Below the pieces are notes generated by a model. The model did not search any database and was not told where the DNA came from. It was given only the letters and a program-made list of their open reading frames with translations. Shown here one piece after another: positions 25,646 to 34,108 of a stretch of 64,000 nt of DNA (positions are counted from its first letter, which is position 1; each line of letters begins with the position of its first letter). The position numbers and the translations under genes were made by a program. The stretch comes from CAVSSX01 sp963730735 (lineage in GTDB: Bacteria; Actinomycetota; Acidimicrobiia; Acidimicrobiales; RAAP-2): the NCBI GenBank assembly GCA_963730735.1, contig CAVSSX010000012.1:434001-498000 (forward strand), written 5' to 3'.

Positions 25646-26341
25646 TCAGGGAGTCGTGGGTCCGGCGCGGTGGGCGACGTATTCCGCGCCGTGGGCGTAG
25701 CGCACGTTGATCGGCACGCCGTCCTGGCACAGGTGACAGGCGGCCGCCGGCCACGAGGGGATCGGCACTTCGGCCAGCGCCACGAACCGGTCCACCCCGA
25801 GCGACGCCGCGTCGACGTTCCCCCGGGTGACCCAGGTGGCCGCAGCGATCACGTCCGCGCCGCAGTCCCGGAGCGCCCTGATGGTCTCCCGGAGCGAGTG
25901 ACCGGTATTGACGATGTCGTCCACGGCCAAGGTCGCCACGCCGGCCAGGTCGTCGCCGAAGCCCCGGCGCAACATGAACGGCGAGGCCATGACCGCCCCC
26001 TCGCCCCGGCCGGCCACCGCCACGGCGGGGTCGTGCTCGGTGAACACCGACCGCGCCCCCAGGGCATGGGCGACCCACTGCGACATGATCAGGCCGCCGG
26101 TGGCCGGGCCACACACGACGGCGGGCGCCCATCCGGCGAGGGCGATCTGTTCGGCCAACAGCACCCCCAGCCGGGCCGGAACGGCGGTGTCGGGAAACAG
26201 CAGGTCCTTGGCCACCCACCCGTCGCCGTGCTCGCCCGACACGTACACGAAGTGGTCGCCCTCGAGCAGCGCGCCGGCGGCACGGAACATGGACAGGGTC
26301 TCGTCGCGGGCGGACGCCGCGCTGCTCTCGTTGGCCGACAT
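25646..26341 (-). CDS. orotate phosphoribosyltransferase-like protein
   Basis: 231 residues of the type I phosphoribosyltransferase fold. The PRPP loop reads LAVDDIVNTGHSLRE (about residues 139-153), with two acidic residues followed by the flexible TGHS. VVCGPATGGLIMSQWVAHALG is the PyrE-like N-terminal loop, and FMLRRGF precedes the catalytic hood. It may be OPRTase or a related salvage enzyme; a C-terminal CHLCQDGVPINVRY segment containing two Cys is a feature of a subgroup often annotated only as phosphoribosyltransferase. No pyrimidine genes are adjacent. Cytoplasmic. Confidence 0.75.
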   Translation of the reverse strand: MSANESSAASARDETLSMFRAAGALLEGDHFVYVSGEHGDGWVAKDLLFPDTAVPARLGVLLAEQIALAGWAPAVVCGPATGGLIMSQWVAHALGARSVFTEHDPAVAVAGRGEGAVMASPFMLRRGFGDDLAGVATLAVDDIVNTGHSLRETIRALRDCGADVIAAATWVTRGNVDAASLGVDRFVALAEVPIPSWPAAACHLCQDGVPINVRYAHGAEYVAHRAGPTTP

Positions 26342-26412
26342 GGTTCTCTTCTAGCTCGCCCCGAGGCGTCCGGGTCACCGTCGACGGACCCAACCGGCTC
26401 CCTCGAGCGTCC

Positions 26413-27054
26413 TCAGGGCGCCCCGGGGGAACCCGACGGCGTCCCGGTCGAGCCGCCGCGGGCCGACCGCCGCCAGCTGAGCAACCGCCGGACGCCCTCG
26501 ATCAGCCCGGTGAGGAGGAAGGCTATGCCCAGGGCGAGGACGAGCCCGATCCAGGGTCGGTCCTTGAACGCCTCGCCGCCGATGCGGCCGATGAAGAAGG
26601 CGTAACAGGCCCAGATCACACCGGCGATGGCCGTCGCCACCATGAACGGCCGACGGGGGTACCCGGTGGCCCCGCAGGTGAGGGTGACGGCGGTGCGGCC
26701 GCCGGGAATGAACCGGCATACCACGATGAGCCGGCCGCCGAAGCGGGCCAACGTGTGCTCCGCCCATTCCTGGCGCTTGGCACCCTTCTCGCCGGCGAAG
26801 AACCTCCGGTGCGTCCAGTCCTTGAAATGTCGGCCGATGAGGTAGCAGATGTTGTCGCCCACGAACGCACCGGCGGCGGCCAGGAGGACCAGCAGCCCCA
26901 ACCGGGGATCGGTGCTGCCGGCGCTGCTCACGCCGAGGGCGATGACCACGGTCTCGCTCGGCAGGACGGGCACCACCGCATCCAGGGCCGGCAGGCTGAA
27001 CGCCAGCAGGTACGAGAACGGCGAGTCGACGTGCAGCGCGCTCAGATCGAACAT
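26413..27054 (-). CDS. DedA family membrane protein
   Basis: 213 residues with four to five hydrophobic segments. The DedA/VTT signature is visible: LPALDAVVPVLPSETVVIALGV (about residues 22-43), GAFVGDNICYLIGRHFKD, then RFGGRLIVVCRFIPGGRTAVTLTCGATGYPRRPFM, the conserved F/C-R-F-I-P-G-x-R re-entrant loop with its essential Arg residues. Family members flip or transport lipids (undecaprenyl phosphate, phosphatidylethanolamine) in the cytoplasmic membrane. Its ATG overlaps the TerC stop by 1 base (TGATG), so the two are translated together. Confidence 0.87.
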   Translation of the reverse strand: MFDLSALHVDSPFSYLLAFSLPALDAVVPVLPSETVVIALGVSSAGSTDPRLGLLVLLAAAGAFVGDNICYLIGRHFKDWTHRRFFAGEKGAKRQEWAEHTLARFGGRLIVVCRFIPGGRTAVTLTCGATGYPRRPFMVATAIAGVIWACYAFFIGRIGGEAFKDRPWIGLVLALGIAFLLTGLIEGVRRLLSWRRSARGGSTGTPSGSPGAP

Positions 27055-27983
27055 CAGCCGGCCGCGCTCGCGTTGTCCGCACCGGGGTGGTGCCGGAGGC
27101 TGGCCACGATCGCCACGCCGAGCACCACCACGATCACGGCCAGGCTGGCCACCACCGAGAGGTGGAACACGGGCGACAGGAGGAACTTCATGCCGATGAA
27201 GACGAGGAGCACCGCCAGCCCGTAGCGGAGGTAGTGGAAGCGGTCGGCGGCCCGGGCGAAGACGAAGTAGAGCGACCGCAGACCGAGGACGGCGAAGGCG
27301 TTGGAGGTGAACACGATGAACGCATTCTGGGTGACGCCGAAGACGGCCGGGATCGAGTCGGTGGCGAAGATGATGTCGGTGGTCTCGATGGCGACCAGGG
27401 CCACCAGCAGGGGCGTGGCCCACAGGCGCCCGTCCTGGCGAACGGTGAAGCGATCCTGGCGGAAGTCGTCGGTGACGGGGAGCACCCGGCGGACGGCCCG
27501 CATGGCCAGGTTCCGGTTGGGATCGATCTCCCGCTCGGGGCGCACCATCCGCAGGCCGGCCAACAGGAGAATGGCCCCGAAGACGTAGAGGATCCACTCG
27601 AAGTTCTCCAGCAGGGCCGCGCCGGCGGCGATGAAGGCCGCCCGGAGCACGAGGGCGCCGACGACGCCGTAGTAGAGGACCCGGTGCTGGTAGCGGGGCG
27701 GCACGGCCAGCGCCCGGAAGATGACCACGAAGACGAAGACGTTGTCGATACTGAGCGCCTTCTCCAGGACATAGCCGGCGAAGTACTGCTGGGTCACCGT
27801 GGCGCCCTCGGTCAGGCCGAGGACGACGCCGAAGGCGATGCTGGCGGCGATCCAACCACCACTGGCCACGAGCGCCCGGGCGGTGGTCGGCTCGCCGGCC
27901 GACCGGTTCACGAGTAGCTCGACCGTCAACAACGTCAGCAGCACGCCGACGGTGGCAATCCACGCCCACAGGGGCTCGCTCAT
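27054..27983 (-). CDS. TerC family integral membrane protein
   Basis: 309 residues with about eight membrane segments. The two TerC repeats are marked by acidic pairs: YVLEKALSIDNVFVFVVIF (about residues 71-89) and ATPLLVALVAIETTDIIFATDSIPAVFGVT (about 190-219). These Asp/Glu residues are the putative metal-binding sites in the membrane; family members such as MeeY/MeeF and Alx export manganese, some co-translocated with secreted metalloenzymes. In other bacteria such genes are often preceded by a yybP-ykoY Mn riboswitch. I looked at the 270 bases upstream and see hairpins but not that consensus. Forms an operon with dedA. Confidence 0.88.
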   Translation of the reverse strand: MSEPLWAWIATVGVLLTLLTVELLVNRSAGEPTTARALVASGGWIAASIAFGVVLGLTEGATVTQQYFAGYVLEKALSIDNVFVFVVIFRALAVPPRYQHRVLYYGVVGALVLRAAFIAAGAALLENFEWILYVFGAILLLAGLRMVRPEREIDPNRNLAMRAVRRVLPVTDDFRQDRFTVRQDGRLWATPLLVALVAIETTDIIFATDSIPAVFGVTQNAFIVFTSNAFAVLGLRSLYFVFARAADRFHYLRYGLAVLLVFIGMKFLLSPVFHLSVVASLAVIVVVLGVAIVASLRHHPGADNASAAG

Positions 27984-28123
27984 GACCAGGCCAGCCTAGG
28001 AAACTCCCGGCTCCAAACGGCCTCGCCGCCGATGCGCCGGTGACGCACCCCGTCCTACCCCCGCCCAGGGAACCTCGGGGCTGGGCCGCGACTGGACCGA
28101 CGCCGAGACGGGTCAGGACGCGA

Positions 28124-28158
28124 AAGAACCCCCGACGTTTGGGGGGGCGGGGGTTCTT
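28124..28158. terminator. 11-bp G/C-rich hairpin
   Basis: Arms 28124-28134 and 28148-28158 pair perfectly over 11 bases with a 13-base loop that includes seven consecutive G. The stem base is A/T-rich (AAGAAC/GTTCTT), so on either strand it resembles an intrinsic terminator with a short T-run (TTCTT). No gene ends just before it, so it could terminate a small RNA or attenuate the TerC leader. Confidence 0.45.
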
Positions 28159-28170
28159 CCTGCGATTACA

Positions 28171-28194
28171 ACATCGAAAGGGGGGTCTCGATGT
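28171..28194. repeat. 7-bp inverted repeat
   Basis: ACATCGA (28171-28177) and TCGATGT (28188-28194) are exact reverse complements around a 10-base G-rich loop. It is part of the three-hairpin cluster; a protein-binding palindrome or RNA stem are both possible. Confidence 0.45.
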
Positions 28195-28212
28195 CCCTTC
28201 ATTATCGCGTAG

Positions 28213-28250
28213 ATCTGCCGGTTTGTCTACCGTCCGTTTGGTAGGCAGAT
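28213..28250. repeat. two-tier inverted repeat
   Basis: Outer arms ATCTGCC (28213-28219) and GGCAGAT (28244-28250) are exact reverse complements. Inside them CTACC (28227-28231) and GGTAG (28240-28244) pair around an 8-base loop. As RNA this gives a stem with an asymmetric bulge of about 7-8 bases on the 5' side, more elaborate than a simple terminator. Confidence 0.45.
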
Positions 28251-28692
28251 GCCCCCCATCACTCATGCCGATAGTTGCCCGGGAGCAGCACTGACCGCGG
28301 CTTCCCCGGGGGGAACGGGCCACCAGGCCCAACCGGCGGTTGGCGACGACACGACCTCCCTCACCCTGCACGACGCCCGACGTCCGGTCTGGCGACCCTA
28401 ATGTCCGAACCGGAGCGGCCATCGGCCGACGACATCCCGAGTCCCACCTACTGCGAATCAATCGGCCGGCAGGTCACCCGAGATCGGCGGCTGCTCGTCG
28501 ATTGCGACACGTCCCCCCATCCTGGCGTTGGCAGACGGTTCACGTTCGGATGCTCGAGCTGATCGTCACCACGTCGGGTGCCCGGATCGAGCTGAAAGGT
28601 CCACGACTTCCGTCACGCACTCAAACGACGTCCGCACGCGCCCGGCCAGAAACGAGGGCCACCAGTAGCCCGTGTCCCTAGAGTCGCGCGAC

Positions 28693-29397
28693 ATGGGAAC
28701 CCGACACGTCGCATTTCACTGGAGCGGGGGCAAGGACTCGGCGCTGGCGCTCTCGACCCTCGTGGCCGACCCGAGCGTCTCGGTCGATCGCCTGGTGACC
28801 ACCACCCATCCCGACCGACGTCAGTCGACCGTCCATGGGTTGCCGGTGGCACTGCTCGAAGCCCAGGCCGACAGCATCGGCATCGAGCTACAGACCATTC
28901 CCCTGGCCGGCGCCGGCCTGGACGGCTACGTCCAGACGATGCACGAGGCGGCGATTCGGATGCGCGACGACGGCATCGAGGCCTTCGCCTTCGGTGATCT
29001 GGCGTGCTCCGACGTCCGCCGGCACAAGGAGGACCAGTTCGGTCCGCTCGGCCTAGCGGTCCTGGAGCCACTGTGGGAGATGACCTCGAGCCAGTGCATC
29101 GAGGCGTTTCTGCGCTCGGGCCTCCACGCCGTCACCGTGGTCGTCGATGCGAACGTCCTCGATCGAGCCGAGGTCGGCGTGGCGGTGGACCGGGGCTTCG
29201 TCGAGCGACTGCCGAGCACGGTCGACCCCTGCGGGGAGTTCGGCGAGTACCACTCGTTCACCTTTGGCGGGCCGGTGTTCGACTACCCGATCGAGTTCTC
29301 GCTGTCGGCTCCGCGCCGTCTCGATCGGGTCATCGGGACGACCGAAGGTGACCGCTCGTACAGCTACTGGATCTGCACGCCGGAACCGACCGGATGA
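28693..29397 (+). CDS. PP-loop ATP pyrophosphatase, diphthine-ammonia-ligase-like (DUF71/MJ0570 family)
   Basis: 234 residues. The PP-loop SGGKDSALAL (residues 10-19) binds ATP for adenylation. FGDLACSDVRRHKEDQF and PLWEMTSSQCIEAFLRSGLHAVTVVVDANVL (about residues 95-160) match the MJ0570/DPH6-related family. VDPCGEFGEYHSFTFGGPVF near residue 185 is its C-terminal hallmark (G-E-x-G-E-Y-H-T/S). Archaeal and eukaryotic members amidate diphthine; bacteria lack diphthamide, so the bacterial role is unknown. The ATG at 28693 is used; a GTG 21 bases upstream is possible. Confidence 0.82.
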   Translation: MGTRHVAFHWSGGKDSALALSTLVADPSVSVDRLVTTTHPDRRQSTVHGLPVALLEAQADSIGIELQTIPLAGAGLDGYVQTMHEAAIRMRDDGIEAFAFGDLACSDVRRHKEDQFGPLGLAVLEPLWEMTSSQCIEAFLRSGLHAVTVVVDANVLDRAEVGVAVDRGFVERLPSTVDPCGEFGEYHSFTFGGPVFDYPIEFSLSAPRRLDRVIGTTEGDRSYSYWICTPEPTG

Positions 29398-29437
29398 TCC
29401 GACCGGCGTCCCGAGTTCATCCCGGAACGCCCCTACC

Positions 29438-31045
29438 TCATTCGCCCCCTCGGCCGATCAACTCGGCCACGTCACGACGTGACACCTTGCCCAGCGGTCC
29501 CCGAGGCAGGGCATCGACGACCCGGATCTCCTCGGGCACCTTGTAGGCGGCCACGTGCTGGCGGCACAGGCCGATGAGCTCGTCGACCGTCACCTCGGCC
29601 CCCGGGGCCCGTTGGACCACCGCCACCACCACCTCGCCCCACCGGGGGTCGGGCCGACCGACCACGCAACAGTCGGCCACCCGCGGGTCGAGCACCAACA
29701 CCCGTTCGAGTTCGGCCGGATAGATGTTGGAGCCGCCCCGGATGATCAGCTGGCTACGCCGGTCGACCAGGACCAGTGTGCCGTCGGGGTTGAGCCGCCC
29801 GATGTCCCCCGAATGGACCACGCCGTCGCGCAACGCCTCGGCCGACTCCTCGGGCCGGCCGTAGTAGCCGAGCATCGTGCGGTAGACGCCGGCCCAGGGT
29901 CCGCCGGACGTCGGTCCGAAACAGATCTCCCCGGTCCCGCCGGACGCCACCACGGCGCCGGCGTCGTCACGGACGGTCACGTCGATGTGCGGAAGGGGTG
30001 GGCCCAGGTTGCCCTCGTCGAAGACCTGGCCCTCGTCCTGGCGGGTGACCAGGGTCGGGCCCTCGGTCGAGGCGTAGCTGGTGACCGGCCGGACCCCGAA
30101 ACGCTCGGTGAACAGGCGCTTGAGGTCCTCGGACATGGCCGAGCCCCCCGTCCGGGGCTTGGTCAGGGTCGAGAGCTGCGCCGGGTCGATCCTGGGGTCG
30201 GTCAACAGCTCGTAGAAGATCGTGGGCACGCAGCTGATGCAGGCCACCTGCTCGTCGTGGATCCGCCCGGCGATGCTCACGGCGTCGTGGCGGTCGCAGA
30301 GCACGCAGGTGCTCCCGGCGGCCAGGGTGGTGAGGGGGTTCAGGATCATCAGGTTCAAGATGGTCAGCGGGTGGACCACGGCGATGGGCTCGTCGGGCCC
30401 GAAGCTGCCTCGGCACACCGACACCACCCCCGGCAAGAGGGCGTTGTGCTGGCTGTGCATGACCCCCTTGGGGCGCCCGGTGGTCCCGCTGGTGTAGGCG
30501 ATGGCCGCCAGGGCGAGCGGGTCGACCGCCGAGTCGAACGCCCCACCGGGGTCCCCGGCCTCGGCCAGCCGACGGCCCCACTCGTCGTCGGGGTCGCCGG
30601 GGTCGACCAGGACCAGGTGCTCCAGGGCCGCCCGGTCGGCTCGATCCCGGCCCACCTCGGTCACGGCCGCCCGGTCCCCCAGGAGCACGGTGGCCCCGCT
30701 GTCGTCCAAGAAGAAGGCCTTCTCGGGCGGGGCCAGGGCTCGGTGCACCCCCACGAAGACCGCCCCCCGGCGCCAGATGCCCAGAAGGGCGGTGACCACG
30801 GCCAGGTCGTTGGGCAGGCTGACGGCCACCCGGTCGCCCGGGGCCACGCCCAGGGCGGCCAGGGCGCCGGCCACCTGGTCGGTGGCCCGGTCGAGCTCGG
30901 CATAGGTCAGCCGGCCGCTGGCCCCGACCAGGGCCGGGTGCCCGGCCCGGGTGGCCACTGCCCGAGCCAGGAGGGGGGTCAGCGAGAGGGGTCGATCGGC
31001 CGCCGTGGGCTCGACCCACGGGGCGAACGGATGGTCCTGGGCCAT
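29438..31045 (-). CDS. AMP-binding acyl-CoA synthetase / ligase
   Basis: 535 residues of the ANL (class I adenylate-forming) superfamily. Motif A3 is IAYTSGTTGRPKGVMHSQHN (about residues 183-202). SYASTEGP corresponds to the A5 region, LVLVDRRSQLIIRGGSNIYPAELE (about 437-460) carries the hinge Asp-Arg and A8, and PRGPLGKVSRRDV contains the A10 catalytic Lys. It activates a carboxylic acid to acyl-AMP and transfers it to CoA. Chain or ring specificity is not predictable; the amidohydrolase and SDR beside it on the same strand suggest a catabolic acid. An unbroken frame. Confidence 0.87.
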   Translation of the reverse strand: MAQDHPFAPWVEPTAADRPLSLTPLLARAVATRAGHPALVGASGRLTYAELDRATDQVAGALAALGVAPGDRVAVSLPNDLAVVTALLGIWRRGAVFVGVHRALAPPEKAFFLDDSGATVLLGDRAAVTEVGRDRADRAALEHLVLVDPGDPDDEWGRRLAEAGDPGGAFDSAVDPLALAAIAYTSGTTGRPKGVMHSQHNALLPGVVSVCRGSFGPDEPIAVVHPLTILNLMILNPLTTLAAGSTCVLCDRHDAVSIAGRIHDEQVACISCVPTIFYELLTDPRIDPAQLSTLTKPRTGGSAMSEDLKRLFTERFGVRPVTSYASTEGPTLVTRQDEGQVFDEGNLGPPLPHIDVTVRDDAGAVVASGGTGEICFGPTSGGPWAGVYRTMLGYYGRPEESAEALRDGVVHSGDIGRLNPDGTLVLVDRRSQLIIRGGSNIYPAELERVLVLDPRVADCCVVGRPDPRWGEVVVAVVQRAPGAEVTVDELIGLCRQHVAAYKVPEEIRVVDALPRGPLGKVSRRDVAELIGRGGE

Positions 31046-31064
31046 TGCTCGCCGCCGGCCTCGG

Positions 31065-32255
31065 TCAACCCGCCACGGGCAGGAGTTGCCGGGCGTTGTC
31101 CCGCATGACCATGCGGATCTCGTCGTCGCTGCGATGTTCAATGAGCCGGGCGAACTCGGAAGGAGTGGCCAGGCCCTCGGGGTGGGGGAAGTCCGAGCCG
31201 AAGAGCACCTGGGAGGCGCCGATGCGATCGATCAGCGCCTCCACGTCGTCCTCGGGGTAGGGGGCGACGAAGCAGTGCTCCCGGAACGTGGCGCTGGGCC
31301 GCCCCGCCGGCCGCCCCCCAACCCAGGGTCCGTAGCGGCCCATGCCCTTCTTCTTGTCGAGGAGCGTCAGCAGGTAGTGCACCCAATCCGAGCCGTTCTC
31401 GATGGACAGCACCTTCAGGTGCTCGAACCGGCCGAACAGGTTGCCGTAGAGGAGGGCCCCGAGGGTCTCCATGATCGGCCGGTCACCGTGGACGAAGGCC
31501 CACTGCCAGGCCGACATCTCGCGCACCGGGGGGTCGGGCGATTCGCCCCAGGCCAGCGACACGTCGGCGTAGCGGTTGTCGTTGATGTGGAAGGCCACCG
31601 GCACCCGGGCCTCGTTGAGCCGGGCCCAGAACGGGTCGTACCAGGGGTCGGCCGGCGAGCGCCCGTTGCCCGTCGGCCCGGGCCGGAGGTGGACCAGTCG
31701 GGCTCCGAGGGCCAGTACCCGGTCGAGCTCGGTCACCGCCTCGTCGCGGTCGAGGAGCGAGAGCAGCGGGGGGGCGATGATCCGCTCGTCGGCGTAGCCC
31801 CATTCCTCCTCCAGCCAGCGGTTGAAGGAGCGCAGGTTGGCGTAGGTCTGTCCGACGTCGTCGATCATCGTCTGCTCGACGCTGGCCCCGAAGGTCGGGA
31901 GGAGCAAGGCGGTCTCGATGCCCTGCTCCTCCATCAGGGCCAGCCGGGCGGCCCGGTGCTGGAAGGCGGGCAGCATGTTGTCGGCTGAGTACGAGTCGCC
32001 CCAGGTGATGTCGCCGGCCGTGTCCTTGTTGCGCAGGATGGTGTACATCGACCCCGGGGGGTTGGTGCGGTCGAACTTCACGTCCATGAAGGTGTACGGC
32101 TTGTCGCCCACCTTGACGTCCCAGTGGCCGTCGGGCGCCCGGGTGGCGCTGATGGCCCGGTCGGCATACGCCGCCTCGATGTGCCGGGAGAAGCAGTCCG
32201 GCGTCTCGTAGTAGTGGTTGTCGGCGTCGAAGAGGAGGTAGGGCTGCTCGGTCAT
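31065..32255 (-). CDS. amidohydrolase family 2 protein
   Basis: 396 residues, complete. FDADNHYYETPDCF (residues 9-22) is the strand-1 metal motif (D-x-H-type variant D-N-H). VPVAFHINDNRYADV (about residues 208-222) carries a metal-ligand His, LKVLSIENGSDWVHYLL supplies the E-N-G-x-x-W hallmark, and VLFGSDFPHPEGLATPSEFA the catalytic Asp. This long form with the NGxxW motif is abundant in actinobacteria that degrade steroids and terpenes; decarboxylase or hydrolase activity is assumed from fold only. Starts 20 bases upstream of the synthetase gene and is probably cotranscribed with it. Confidence 0.83.
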   Translation of the reverse strand: MTEQPYLLFDADNHYYETPDCFSRHIEAAYADRAISATRAPDGHWDVKVGDKPYTFMDVKFDRTNPPGSMYTILRNKDTAGDITWGDSYSADNMLPAFQHRAARLALMEEQGIETALLLPTFGASVEQTMIDDVGQTYANLRSFNRWLEEEWGYADERIIAPPLLSLLDRDEAVTELDRVLALGARLVHLRPGPTGNGRSPADPWYDPFWARLNEARVPVAFHINDNRYADVSLAWGESPDPPVREMSAWQWAFVHGDRPIMETLGALLYGNLFGRFEHLKVLSIENGSDWVHYLLTLLDKKKGMGRYGPWVGGRPAGRPSATFREHCFVAPYPEDDVEALIDRIGASQVLFGSDFPHPEGLATPSEFARLIEHRSDDEIRMVMRDNARQLLPVAG

Positions 32256-32380
32256 CGTGACGCTCCTAACAATGGGGCTCGCTCGATCGCCGCCCGCGGG
32301 CCGCGACAGAACCGAGGCTAAGGCGTCGGCGACCGGGCTGCCCGGTGCGTCGCGTCACCGGGTCACCGGGGTCAAGGGGG

Positions 32381-33145
32381 TCACGGGGTGAGGTACCAAC
32401 CCCCGCTGACGTTGATGATCTGGCCGGTGATGTGGGCCGACTCGTGGGAGACCAAGAACGCCACCGTGTTGGCCACGTCCTCGGGCTCGCCGTGGCGGCG
32501 CAGCGGGGTGGCGTCGGCGAAGGCCTGGTAGCGCTCGGCTTGCTTGTCCACCCATTTGGACCGGATGAGGCCCGGGGCCACGGCGTTGCAGCGGATCCCG
32601 TGGGGACCGCCCTCGATGGCCACCGCCCGGGTGAGATCGTGCAGAGCGGCCTTGGCCGCCCCGTACGGGCCCTCCCGGCCGTTGCCGCCGATGTAGCCGG
32701 CCACCGACGTGACGTTGACGATCGATCCCCAGCCGCGATCTCGCATCTGGGGGGCCAGGACCCGCATGAGGTACCAGCAGGCCGTGAGGTCGACGTCGAT
32801 GACGCGGTCCCAATCCTCGGTCCCGTAGTCGAAGATGCTGCCCTGGACGTTGACGGCGGCATTGTTGACGAGGATGTCGATGGGTCCGATGGCCGCCTGG
32901 GCCTCGACCAGGCCCCGGTCCACGCCCGCCCGGTCAGCCACGTCGGTGACCAGCGGGAACGTCGGGACGCCGTACTCCTCGGCCAGGGCGTTGGCCGTCT
33001 GGTGGGCGCGCCGTTCGTGTTGGTCGAGTACCACGATGGCCGCCCCGTGGGCGGCCAGGACCCGGCACGTGGCCGAGCCGATCGCCGCACCGGCGCCCCC
33101 GGTCACCAGGGCGACGTGGTTCACGAATTCGTCGGGTCGGGGCAT
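32381..33145 (-). CDS. SDR family oxidoreductase
   Basis: 254 residues. Motifs: TGGAGAAIGSATCR (residues 15-28, cofactor loop), VLDQHERRAHQ (Asp after strand 2, suggesting NAD), NNAAVNVQG, SVAGYIGGNGREGPYGAAKAA (catalytic Ser about 140, Tyr/Lys in YGAAK) and VAPGLIRS. The 3' end INVSGGWYLTP is characteristic of classical SDRs. First gene of the minus-strand set with the amidohydrolase and acyl-CoA synthetase. Probably a hydroxyacyl-CoA or alcohol dehydrogenase. Confidence 0.85.
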   Translation of the reverse strand: MPRPDEFVNHVALVTGGAGAAIGSATCRVLAAHGAAIVVLDQHERRAHQTANALAEEYGVPTFPLVTDVADRAGVDRGLVEAQAAIGPIDILVNNAAVNVQGSIFDYGTEDWDRVIDVDLTACWYLMRVLAPQMRDRGWGSIVNVTSVAGYIGGNGREGPYGAAKAALHDLTRAVAIEGGPHGIRCNAVAPGLIRSKWVDKQAERYQAFADATPLRRHGEPEDVANTVAFLVSHESAHITGQIINVSGGWYLTP

Positions 33146-33200
33146 GGCGCTCCTCGGGGCCGCAGGGTCGGGGACGGACGGACGAGGAACCCGGACGACG

Positions 33201-33240
33201 AAAGCGCAGGCCAGGATGTCCCCCTCCTGACCTGCGCTTT
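33201..33240 (-). terminator. terminator after the tRNA-Gln/tRNA-Glu unit
   Basis: The 10-base arms (33201-33210 and 33231-33240) are perfect; after one mismatch the stem continues 5 more pairs, with an 8-base loop. On the minus strand it begins 7 bases past the tRNA-Glu 3' end and is followed by a short TTT, fitting transcription end for the tRNAs. Confidence 0.7.
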
Positions 33241-33246
33241 CCTGAG

Positions 33247-33319
33247 CAGCCCCAACGGGATTCGAACCCGTGTCGCCACCTTGAGAGGGTGGTGTCCTTG
33301 GCCTCTAGACGATGGGGCC
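33247..33319 (-). tRNA. tRNA-Glu(CTC)
   Basis: A 73-base cloverleaf on the minus strand. Acceptor arms GGCCCCA and TGGGGCT pair (first pair G-U) with discriminator G. The D-arm begins TCGTCTAGAGG as in other tRNA-Glu. The anticodon stem CCACC/GGTGG encloses loop CTCTCAA, giving anticodon CTC. The T-arm ACGGGTTCGAATCCCGT is canonical. CCA is not encoded. Confidence 0.95.
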
Positions 33320-33357
33320 CTGCGGGGAGGTGGCACCGGACCGGTCCCGCCTCCTGG

Positions 33358-33429
33358 CTCGGGGGGAAGGACTCGAACCCTCAATAACTGGACCAGAACC
33401 AGTCGTGTTGCCGATTACACCACCCCCGA
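33358..33429 (-). tRNA. tRNA-Gln(CTG)
   Basis: A 72-base cloverleaf on the minus strand, 38 bases upstream of tRNA-Glu. Acceptor arms TCGGGGG and CCCCCGA, discriminator G. The anticodon stem ACTGG/CCAGT encloses loop TTCTGGT, giving anticodon CTG. The T-arm GAGGGTTCGAGTCCTTC has one G-U pair. The two tRNAs lie downstream of gltX on the same strand. Confidence 0.95.
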
Positions 33430-33481
33430 ATGGGCGAATGGAGAGGATACCCGACGTCGCCGGGGGGTCGTACTCCGGTCC

Positions 33482-34108
33482 TCAGCCCAGCCCGCTGTGG
33501 AGTCGGCTCAGGTTCTGGTAGCCGATGATCCGACCGAGGCCGACGCCGAGGGTCTCCTTGGCGTAGTACGGGACGGTCGACCAGCCGGTGATGGGCGACG
33601 TCCGGGTGGGCGTCGGATGGGGTGTGAGGCCGACGTCGGTGGCGATGGCCATCGACCGGTCCTCGTGGAACGGGTCGGTGACCATCAGCACGGTGGTGGC
33701 CCCACGGGTCTTCAGCTGCGGGGCGGCGTCACTCAGGTTCTCCCAGCTGTCGTCGCCCCCGGCCTCGAGGATGGCCGAGGCCGGCACCCCCTCCGACTGC
33801 AGGTAGCGCGAGCCCGCCTCGGCCTCGGTGTAGACGTCGCCCTTCTCCTTGTTGCCGGTGACCATGATGATCGGCGCCTCGTGGCTCCGGTAGAGGAGGA
33901 GCGCCTCGTCGAGCCGGGCCCGCAGGTCCGGCGAGGGCACCCCGTCGTACTGGGCCGCCCCCATGACCACGATGGCCCCGGCCGACTGGGGGTCGTAGTG
34001 GCGGGACGTCAGCCAGACCTGGACGGCGGTCACGGCGAAGTACAACACCACGGCGGCCACCAGCAGCCCGACCAGCTTGAGGGCCAGGCGAACCGGGCCG
34101 AGCAGCAT
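33482..34108 (-). CDS. YdcF/DUF218 family membrane-anchored protein
   Basis: 208 residues. An N-terminal membrane anchor (LALKLVGLLVAAVVLYFAVTAV, about residues 8-29) precedes the DUF218 domain: AIVVMGAAQYDGVPSPDLRARLDEALLLYRS (residues 45-75), PIIMVTGNKEKGDVYTEAEAG, and VTDPFHEDRSMAIA with the conserved Asp and His. Family members (SanA, YdcF) affect the cell envelope and bind S-adenosylmethionine in one case; no firm activity. Its ATG overlaps the gltX TGA by one base (TGATG), so it is translated after GltX. Confidence 0.82.
   Translation of the reverse strand: MLLGPVRLALKLVGLLVAAVVLYFAVTAVQVWLTSRHYDPQSAGAIVVMGAAQYDGVPSPDLRARLDEALLLYRSHEAPIIMVTGNKEKGDVYTEAEAGSRYLQSEGVPASAILEAGGDDSWENLSDAAPQLKTRGATTVLMVTDPFHEDRSMAIATDVGLTPHPTPTRTSPITGWSTVPYYAKETLGVGLGRIIGYQNLSRLHSGLG

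Larger units (their letters stand above)
27984..28692. other. gene-free interval with three hairpins
   Basis: About 700 bases between the divergent TerC (minus) and PP-loop (plus) genes. Reading frames here (for example from the ATG at 28401, 53 codons) are short, lack family features and have codon use unlike the neighbours. Three inverted repeats cluster at 28124-28250 and are listed separately. The GC content around 28195-28250 is visibly lower than in flanking genes. It could be long leader/promoter sequence for both neighbours, a small RNA gene, or the remains of a small gene. Confidence 0.5.

Noticed and set aside
28124..28250. CRISPR array or integron attC sites
   Set aside because: The three repeats differ from each other in sequence and spacing, and no cas or integrase gene is near.
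27984..28260. yybP-ykoY manganese riboswitch upstream of terC
   Set aside because: The expected location was examined on the minus strand; hairpins exist but the conserved loop sequences are not recognisable.
28401..28562. 53-codon plus-strand frame starting MSEPERPSADDIPSPTYCESIG
   Set aside because: No recognisable family, no ribosome binding site and no conserved continuation in another frame; kept only as part of the gene-free interval.
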